Assembly: GCA_038380795.1 (NCBI GenBank)
Contig: CM076259.1
Coordinates: 27,696,977-27,760,976, forward strand
Direction: 5' to 3'
From: Pyrocephalus nanus
Lineage: Eukaryota; Chordata; Aves; Passeriformes; Tyrannidae
Length of the DNA: 64,000 nt
The notes beneath the pieces are model-generated. The model searched no databases. It was not told the origin of the DNA and worked only from the letters and a program-made list of their open reading frames with translations. Shown here piece after piece: positions 55,920-64,000 of this stretch. How positions within the stretch are numbered: position 1 is the first letter of the stretch; each line of letters starts with the position of its first letter. A program made the translations under genes and the position numbers.

Positions 55920-58900
55920 TTGCAAGCTGGACTACATTTTTTCTGAGGCACTCTTGTCTGGTTCAAATTCAGATTTATCCCTTTCCTGCTAGGATGTGGA
56001 ATTTTAATTCTCACTATCTCCCACCTCCCCGGCTGCCATGAGCCTTCTTTAGTGCACCAGCTCTCTGCTCTGTGTGAAACCTGTCCATGCTCAGTTGCCT
56101 TTCCTGGGCAATATGCCTATCCCACATATCCATCCCTGAGCTTGTAGCTTTCACCTCTCCCACCACAAACCAACAAATGAAAACAGCACAAGCAGTGGAT
56201 AATTAAGAGCTAATTTTATCAGGAGGTTGGTTCAGCATACCAATAGCTTCTGGAAGTCAGAGCCTGAAGAAATTTTGAATATTGATCTAGAAGATAGGTT
56301 TGGGATGGGGGGTAAGAAAGTAATTTCCTAGGAGAACAAACCAGCCTTGGACTGAGTAATCCCACAGAGTACAGAGAACATATGCTTCTGAGAAATGCAC
56401 TGGAAATGCCTTCTCACCAAAATGACCCTTTTTTGGTTCAAGGAGATGAGAAGAGGGAGTGAAAAGCCCAGGAAATTTAAGATGGAACTAAAAGCATTTT
56501 GCAGAGATTACAGAACGTCCTGAAAGAAAAAATGCTGTTCAAATTTGTACACAGAAGTCTTGTGTTTATAGAAGTTATCTACTGTCTGCTAGTGACAGGT
56601 CAAAAAGGCCTTGAGGTCCTACAGATGTCACTGGCCGCGGTCCAGGTTTGTTCGTCTGTGCTGGGCTTATCTGGGGAGAGGCACAGAGGGGCACTGGGCC
56701 GTGGGAAGGGCTCCCCGCGGCGAAGACTTCCCCGTGGGATGCTCAGTGCTGGAGGAGGGGTTCTCTCTGTAGCAGTCACACCAGCATCATGCTGTTATTG
56801 ACAGAGAAGAGGCAGGTGGCAACAACGGCAGAGACAACACCTGTGAACTGAGGGAAATTTTCCTCCCCACAACCCCATCTCTGCCCTGGAGTGGAGATGC
56901 AGGCCCAGGCAGCTGTGGCAGCAGGTGTGGGCCAACGCTGGTGTCATGCCGGCTCCTCCACCATCATCCTCACACAAACAGAAGTGACAAAGGCTCCCAC
57001 TAATGCCATTTTCTTTCACATAGCTTGTAGTTATGTGCACAAGACTAGGTTAATTTTGGAAAAGCCCTGGTCCATATCCTGGTGCATGCAGTTGCTCCTC
57101 CTACTGCTGTCTTTGCCCCTGAACTGCCAGTGTACCTTAGGAGCCAGTTGAAGCCCATCAGTCTCCTAAATAAGGCATCATCATGGCTTAAGGACAGGTC
57201 CCTCTGGGGAGCTGTATAAGGGAAAATCAGTGCAGCATCAGTAGCGGTCAATATAACGGTGATGACAAACTGCTTGGCATAATCCTTGCAACCCTTGTTT
57301 CTGCAGTCCAGACCCTTCACCTTAAATAACTGCTTGAGTACCCAAGTCAGCTCCTTTTTCACTCATGCAGGTGGCTACAGCAGAGGGATTATCCTGTATC
57401 ACCTGATACCTGGGTGGGACAAATCACACTGGGTGAGCATCCATCAGGAGTAAATCCAGCACTGCAGCCATCTCCAGCAGTTTAGATGCTCACCTGGGGT
57501 CCTGGCAGCTGAACCAACCATGCCTGTGCCAAAAAAACACCAGGCTTGACCTTTTCAGTCAGAGAATCAGCGTGACAATAAAAGACTAAGCTAATAGGGC
57601 TTAGCTGGCCTCCAGCACAAAGTTCATCAAACCTGGCCTAGGCAGGATGAAATGCAGGGATAGCAGAGAATGCTGGCACTGGTGGTTCAGAGAACTCAGA
57701 GGTTCCTGAGCTGCCTGGCACTGCTGCCCCCAGCTGTCAAAGCCAGAAGGCAACCTCAGTCCTCGTCTCTTCCAAGGACTGGAAGAGGCACACTGAGTCC
57801 CCACAAGTGACCAAAGGTTGTGTCCCCATTCACAGCTGGGACCCACCTGCAATGAATGCTCTGTTTCACACCACCACCACCGATGCAGAAGGTCCCTCCA
57901 TCTGTTTCCAGGTGGCCTGGTTAGCATGACAGCAGATGGGATGGTGCCACTGGGATGCCTGTAAGCACACAGCCGCATCCACAAATGCACAGTTTCCAGT
58001 CCTCCCATCTGGATGAGTGCAACAAAAATGACAGGCCTTCCTCAACACTGCACAGTTTCTCAGTAGGTCTCCTGATCTCAACAGTTGTGACCTGCCCTAC
58101 TCTACTTGAAATTCACCTGTAAGCACAAACCACTGTAGGCTTCAGTCTTATAAATCTCCTTTTTTGGCAGCTCTCCTGTCTGCATCTTTTCACATGATGG
58201 CCTTCTTTGTTCCCTAGATGCACAGACTGCCCTGATTGAGAGAAAAGTCATTCACAGAGTGAGTCCTAGATGGGCTTTGATTTCCATCCGAGTGCAATAC
58301 CAAAAGCCTCAATGTGGGCTTCAAGGCAGCACAGAGCTAGAAATTCAAGCAAGATAAGAACAAACTTGTGCAAAATGGGTCAGTGTAGATGAGTCTCCAG
58401 TTGGAGTGGACTGTGCTTACATCTTACCCAGGCCAGGGCCTTACAGGCTGTCTTCCATGTATCCTGGTCCTCCTTCTCAGTAGGCACTGAGGACTTCTCC
58501 CTTTGCTAGCTGTGACAAGGGTGTATCTACATTATGCAGTAGAATAATACCTCTGCATGATGCAAACCACAGCGATAACACAACTCCGCAAAGCAGCAAA
58601 CACAATGACAGACATATTTTGTCATGTAGGGACAGCTCATCAGAGTAGCCCTGAGCTGATGGCAGAACTCAGAAAGGCATACATGGCAATACTTACAAAA
58701 TGACAACAGCAGCAAGAGCTCTGTGTACTGACAGGGAAACATGACAGAAAGCACAAGTTTGGAAAAAAATGAGAAATGCTAGTTTTTGCTGCCATGTCCA
58801 TCTTTCTGCTACTATTATTCCCCATGTTTCTGGGCTGCAGAAGGGAAAAAGCACGTGCTTCAGTCTTTCAGACACACCTCCAATGCACGGTCCTCTGTCG

Positions 58901-60685
58901 GGACCACAGACCTGCTTGCTCCGGTGGAGGGAGGGGCTTGGACACAGCTGAGGATATAGTGCCCTGTCCAGTTCTGCTGATCTAGAAATGTGGGCTGAAA
59001 TAACCCTGGCCCACAGCACTACCTCCCCAAGCCCCTCCTGCTTCCCAGTTTATTTCTGCCCTTTGAGTGCAACGTGAGGCAGTGATTTGGTGGATGCTGT
59101 CAGCCCGGATCTGCCGAGGCAATCCATGTGACTCATGCTCCCCGCAGGCTCTGCAGCAAAGCACTCGCATCCCTCAGCCTTCAGAGCCAAATGACCCTGT
59201 GTGTTTCTTAGCATGTTCCCAAGGTCTACAAGGGAGAAATCTGTGCACTTCAGCCTCTTCTAACTCCTTTTTATTTTGGAGGGGCACAGAAGGAGAGGGG
59301 GAGAACAGTACTCAGCATCCATTTGAATGGCTCATCAGCCTAATGAAGCTACAAAGACTAGCCTCCATCCACCCTTCTGGTGAGGATAGAGCTGGAGGAT
59401 CAGATCCTTTCAGGATGCTCAGCTCTGGGCTGGTTCCTTTCTGAGAGTATTCCCAAGTGTGTGTTTACTAGGAGGGAGCCCAGGGTTCATTAGTGCACTC
59501 ACCTCTGAGCAGCACCTCCAAACCACAGCCTTTGTCTCATGCATGCCAGCATCCTTCCCTGGCATCCCCTCTGAAGAAGCCTTTGGCTCTCCTCCCATTC
59601 ATTTGCTAGCCAGCTTGGCCAAGTCTTAGAGGCGCTTCCAGATTTGGAGAATTAAAGAATGGCAGAATTAGGAGCAGATGTGGTGACAGAGACTGGCTTG
59701 CTGGCAAGGAATCAAAAGGGAAGAAAGGAGAAACCCCAGATCCTCAATGCTCCAGCACCAGCTGGCTTGTGTCAAGGCCCTGTTTCAGACTCTAGTGCTG
59801 GGAAGTCCCTCCTCCGAGCTTGTCTGTATGCTGTGTGGAGTTGAGGTTCTGAAGGGGAACAGCAGTAACAGTGATGCTGGCTGTTGGGAGGACCATGGAT
59901 CCAGAGAGGCCAGCACAGCACCTGAGACAATGAGGGGAGCCAGAGAGTGTCCCTGGCAGGGGCCAGCTGCATCCAGCGTTTCAGCAGCGCTCCTGAAAGC
60001 TCAGTCTGTTTTTTAATTAAGAAACAATTGTTCTGGTCTTGAGAAACCTCAAACATACCTACAGAAGCTAGAGCAACAGGTGGTAAAATGAAAATTGCAA
60101 TTCAGTATTATAAATTTAAAGCAAAGAAATAATTTCAGCTCCTTCCAGATTTCGTAGGTTCCCAGATTAATGATTCAAGAGCTCCTAATTATCTTTGTGT
60201 ATGAGAACAAACAAGTAAGTGTTCAGTAATTTGAGAAAGTAGCATAATTAAATTCTGAAATGACATTTTTACATCCTTTACAGACTGGAATTCTGCTGGA
60301 ATACAGATTGCACTGGGCTATTAGTGATGCCACAAGGACAGGAGGGATGAAAAAAGGGTCAGTAACACTCAGAGAAGCAGAACACACAAAGCATTACAAC
60401 AGGTGGGTAGTGGGGTCAGGGTATGCAAGAGGAAATATACACCTCTGTAAAATGGCATGCATCAAAACAATCATATATTTGACAAGCCTACCCTGGTAAG
60501 TCCTTTTCCCAAGGAGAATATCATATACAAACATTTCTGTATGTGACAGAGGTTAAAAAAAAATCTTTTAGAAGGTGTCCAGCTGTGTAAGGAAAAATAT
60601 TCAGTGGTAAGCAGGCATTCACAAGTTCAAATCCTAGATTTTACATTGCAAGCTCTTAATATTTGTGTGTAGCTCATGACAAGCG
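55920..60685. other. Intergenic downstream of CD4, no gene recognised
   Basis: The minus-strand stretches at 57045-57362 and 57601-58081 are open for unusual lengths and have a protein-like composition, but I recognise no domain. They might be decayed mobile-element coding sequence. Nothing else was found in this interval. Confidence 0.35.
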
Positions 60686-60689
60686 CTAG

Positions 60690-60800
60690 TCCTCTGTCCC
60701 CTGATGTGAGCTATTATCAGTTGCCCATTTTGCAGATGAAATACCCGAGAAACCTCACTAAATCTTTCCGTACAGTGCTAGAAATAGAACCTAAGGTTTG
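60690..60800 (+). repeat. MIR-like SINE remnant
   Basis: The sequence CTATTATCAGTTGCCCATTT, TGCAGATGAAATACC, and AGAAATAGAACCTAAGG follows the order of the MIR core (TTATTATCCCCATTTTACAG, GATGAGGAAACTGAGG, GGATTTGAACCC). It is an old copy if correct. Confidence 0.4.
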
Positions 60801-60809
60801 GCTATGACA

Positions 60810-63430
60810 AATCTACATTGCAGTCACTGTCAGTGAAGGAAAATGGTAACATATCTGCTTGGCTAGATTCTTTTTAGCCATTAGCCACACCCTGCTCAGA
60901 GAGCCAGAAAAGATGCCAGGAAACCTGCTTGAAAGCATGCTAGTTGTAGCCTCACAGGAGGCTGTATAAGCTGTGTTGGGGCTCTGAGGATGGATTTAAT
61001 TGCATCCATGATCTGTGAGAAACATATGAAACCTCCCATGGTCACTATCAAAGTCCTGAGTAAGAGCTGCAAACCATCAAAATCCCATGAAGTGCATTTG
61101 GCTGTCTGTTGATGCTTCTGCTTTTAGGATTCTGCTGTTTGTTTCTTGGTTAATGAGCCCTGTTCCTTTAAGAATCCAAGGCACCTCTGGGAAGAGCGTT
61201 TCCCTGGACCTGCAGAGCTTCTGTCCAGAAATAACTAATCTTTATGCAAAGAACTTTTCCAGAAACTATTTCATACCCCGACACTGCAACAGTGGTGTTT
61301 CTTTGGGCCTGGATGCCTTAGATTATTTTAGTGAGCTACTGAGACTTTAGACAGCAGATCGCTGGTTGGAGTACAGCCTGACTCTGTGGGCATTAAAAAT
61401 CGCTCCCACTCTGTGAGTCCTCCTGAGAGATGAGTAGGTGGGGGTGTCTCATTTCTACCCTGGACTTCCTAGATACACAGGCAATCCTGTACCACAGGGC
61501 TTCAGCATTTCCAGATCATCATCCACATTCCACATCAAGTGCTCCTTTGCATGTGGATTGTCAATATGCAGCGCATTCACAGTTGCAACCCACTTCTTAT
61601 GAAAACCAGTGAAACCAGGTGTCTGGAAATCCTAGGCAAATAAAGGCAGTCTTTGAAATCCATTTAGATGAGATGGATGGATGGACAAGCATCTGCTTTG
61701 GAGTGTGACAGCCCTGGGGTAAAAGTTCTTCTTCCCACAGAGTTCGTTACACTTCACAGTAAATCTTCAAGTTTGTGCTTTCATTCAAACTAATAACCCA
61801 GACATACTTGAAAATTCCTTGAGACAGAAGGACACGTCCCCGTGCAGCTCTGCTCACCAATCTCTGTCAGGTGTAGCCCAGCCATCCAGCTGCAGGATGT
61901 CCCTACCTGAACAGAGCCGAGGCAGGCAGACAGTGCAGAAAGTGCTAGAAGCCTGGTTTGCTGAGAACAAGAGGATTTATTCACCCACGCAGGCAGGCTA
62001 ACAACTCACGCTTAAGAGACTCAACTTCTGAATCAGAAGAGGATGGTAACGTGGAAGTTATCACATTAAGCAATTCACACAAATGACACAATTGGAGCTG
62101 CAAAATGTTTACATTTGTGGATATAGACCTTCCCACTTCAAGGCATAAACCTCCCGTAAATTATATGGGTTGAAAAGCAATGACAGAGGACTGTCCCATC
62201 TCACATCTCTGGTTCCTTCTGTAGCTAGACTGCTCACTGAGCTGAACTACCTTGGGGCCATTGCACTGTGGGAATCCCTCATGCCGAAGAATAGCCAGAG
62301 AATAGAGGTATCCTCATCACCCACCTTCCTCAAAAACATTTCTTATCACCTACCTGACACAAAGCCAGATCTATTCTAGTGACTCCTCGTTCTACTCACT
62401 GTCCCTAAAAGAGCCCCCACTCACGACAGCTACTGCAATGCAAATTTTTTTTACAGCTCTGGAACTGCCTTTGCTGCTGCCCCTGGGCCTGAGAACCAGC
62501 AGTACCTCCAGCTTTCTTACTCAGGAGTCTCTCCCTCTGCTGATCATACAAACCTCAGACAAAATTCCTTGGTATCCAAAGCACTTGGGATCGCCTTAGT
62601 CAATACCGAGAATGATATATGAAATCTGCCCTGTCAGAGGGGGTGATAAAACTGAGCAGACCCTGGATCTGTAGGTCCACTTTAGCAAACAGGGTAGAGG
62701 AAAACATCTGATGATGAGTACTTTGTGGCCCTGCTGTAAATGTCTGGGGACTTATTTAGGACTAATCCTAGCCCAAAGCAAAGCTGAATTCTCACAGTCC
62801 TCAGAGCACATTTGCTGCACACCTTGCAGGTCCTTTCACCTAAATTGTTCAGGTTTTCTTGATCCAAACTGAGGTGCTAATGCAGCTGCACCCTGACTGT
62901 CCAGAAACAGTGGACTCCTATCTGAATTTTGATGCAGGAAAGGAGCACAGAGATTTTGGCAGACATCAGGTCCTAAAATGTCCTCATTTAGGAAGACAGG
63001 GAGGGTGCTGGTGCCTTCACTTCAGTAGCCAGAAAGTAACAGGTAAATGAGATGTCTGTTGCCTTGTGAAGACGTTCCAGCCAGGACTGCCCTTGCTGAG
63101 GTGACACAGATCGAGGGGAAGATTTACCCCTCTGGCATGACCAACCAACTCATCTGAGCACTACTCCTGCCCTATCTCCTTCCCTTTTTCCCTGTTTGTG
63201 GGACCGCACTGCTAGTTGGTGATGGAAGAGGCCATCACAGCAGCTGTGCAAACGGAGGCACCAGTGTCCTGGGCACCCTGCCCCCCAAGCACCCCTCGCA
63301 GGCACCTCTGTGGGCACCAGTTCTTTGCCTTTCCCTTCACGTCGCACCCATCCTCCCGAGATCTATTACGGCCTGAGTGCCTCCTCATAACCCTCTTTGC
63401 GAACAGGAACCCAGCAACCCCTTGTCCTGC
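60810..63430. other. Intergenic, no feature
   Basis: Short ORFs only. No repeat end, exon chain or promoter was seen until the CpG island at 63.4 kb. Confidence 0.4.
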
Positions 63431-63439
63431 AAGTGGCAC

Positions 63440-64000
63440 TGCGGTGGCGGCCCTTCTCGCCCCGTGGGGCAGGAGGGCTGCGCGCACGGGGGAGCCGCTG
63501 TGGCCGGGCCATGACCAACACCGGCTCAGGGAGCACAGCCGGGCACGGCTCGCCCCGTCACCCCAGCCCGTCGGGAGTCGCGGAGGGGCCGGTGCCGGGG
63601 CGGCGGCTCCAGCTCCAGCTCCAGCTCCCGCTCCCGTCCGCCCGTCCCGCCCCCTGGCTGCTCGGCCCGGCGGTGCTCCCGCCGCCGTCCCCCGCCGGCG
63701 CTCCCCGCCCCTCGCCCCTCGCCGAGCCCCGCCCGGCGGTGGCCGGAGCGCGGGGCCGGGGCGGCTGCCTGCGGCGGCCGGTGCTGCGGCGGCCGGGGCC
63801 GGGGCCGGGCGCAGGGGCCGGCAGAGCCGGGCAGAGGCGCGCACAGCCGCGCGGGGCGCCCGTCGCCATGGCAGCGCTTGCTCCGGCGAGAGGTAAGATG
63901 GGTCCCCCCGGCCCCCGCCGCCGCCGCCGCCGCCGCGATCGGCCCCCGCTCCGCCGCCGGCGGCCCCCGCTCCGCCGAGCGCAGGGCGGCGCCGCCGCCG
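63440..64000 (+). promoter_or_regulatory. CpG island at the 5' end of the next gene
   Basis: This very CpG-dense sequence runs to the window end, with GC boxes and CCGGGGCCGGGGCC-type runs, then CCG trinucleotide repeats at about 63915-63935. It surrounds a likely first coding exon at 63868. In mammals the next gene after CD4 is GPR162; that identity is only a syntenic expectation. Confidence 0.6.
63868..63892 (+). CDS. Putative first coding exon of the gene downstream of CD4 (partial)
   Basis: The ATG lies in a textbook Kozak context (GTCGCCATGG) and reads MAALAPAR plus one base before a GTAAGA donor. Eight codons are too few to identify the product. It does not match the start of human GPR162 as I remember it, so this may be a different gene, a bird-specific first exon, or a chance ATG in the CpG island. 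The remainder is outside the window. Confidence 0.35.

Noticed and set aside
57045..58081. Minus-strand ORFs of about 105 and 135 codons downstream of CD4
   Set aside because: Composition looks protein-like, but I found no recognisable motif, start context or splice chain. Possible decayed mobile-element coding sequence, not called as genes.

Overview
This window is nuclear DNA from a bird. The base is a conserved vertebrate gene block, MLF2 (minus) - PTMS (plus) - LAG3 (plus) - CD4 (plus), the same order and orientation as human chromosome 12p13. The interspersed repeats are avian: truncated CR1 LINE 3' ends and long solo LTRs of an ERVL-like family. No bacterial or phage features are present. 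The genes are intron-split, so I rebuilt them by hand from splice signals, reading-frame phase and recalled family features.

Layout. 1-1,650: 5' end of MLF2 on the minus strand, with its first coding exon (1134-1183) and a CpG-rich promoter with an NRF1 site. 1,660-7,600: intergenic, with one CR1 and one exon-like ORF (3995-4176) that I cannot assign. 7,690-9,390: large CpG island and PTMS promoter, with CCAAT boxes, a perfect CArG box and a TATA box. 8,961-12,430: PTMS, five coding exons, 105 aa, with a 45-bp-arm perfect palindrome in intron 1. 12,430-30,000: about 17.6 kb of intergenic DNA with two ERVL-like solo LTRs and CR1 fragments. 30,063-35,920: LAG3, eight coding exons, 506 aa. 35,920-50,100: intergenic DNA or possible CD4 5' intron, with two more LTRs (one carrying a nested CR1), several CR1 copies and a 22-copy CCCAT microsatellite. 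50,139-55,915: CD4, nine coding exons, 485 aa. 55,915-63,400: intergenic, almost featureless. 63,440-64,000: a CpG island with a likely first coding exon of the next gene, cut by the window edge.

How the genes relate. LAG3 and CD4 are paralogous four-Ig-domain T-cell receptors for MHC class II that lie in tandem. CD4 recruits Lck through a tail CxC clasp, which is kept here. LAG3 is the inhibitory counterpart. Compared with the human proteins as I recall them, this LAG3 lacks the proline-rich D1 extra loop, the KIEELE motif and the Glu-Pro repeat. This CD4 lacks the partner cysteine of the D2 disulfide. PTMS and MLF2 are housekeeping neighbours with CpG-island promoters. I found no wholly new gene system. 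The most useful leads are the divergent LAG3 and CD4 features, the PTMS palindrome and the unassigned exon-like ORF.
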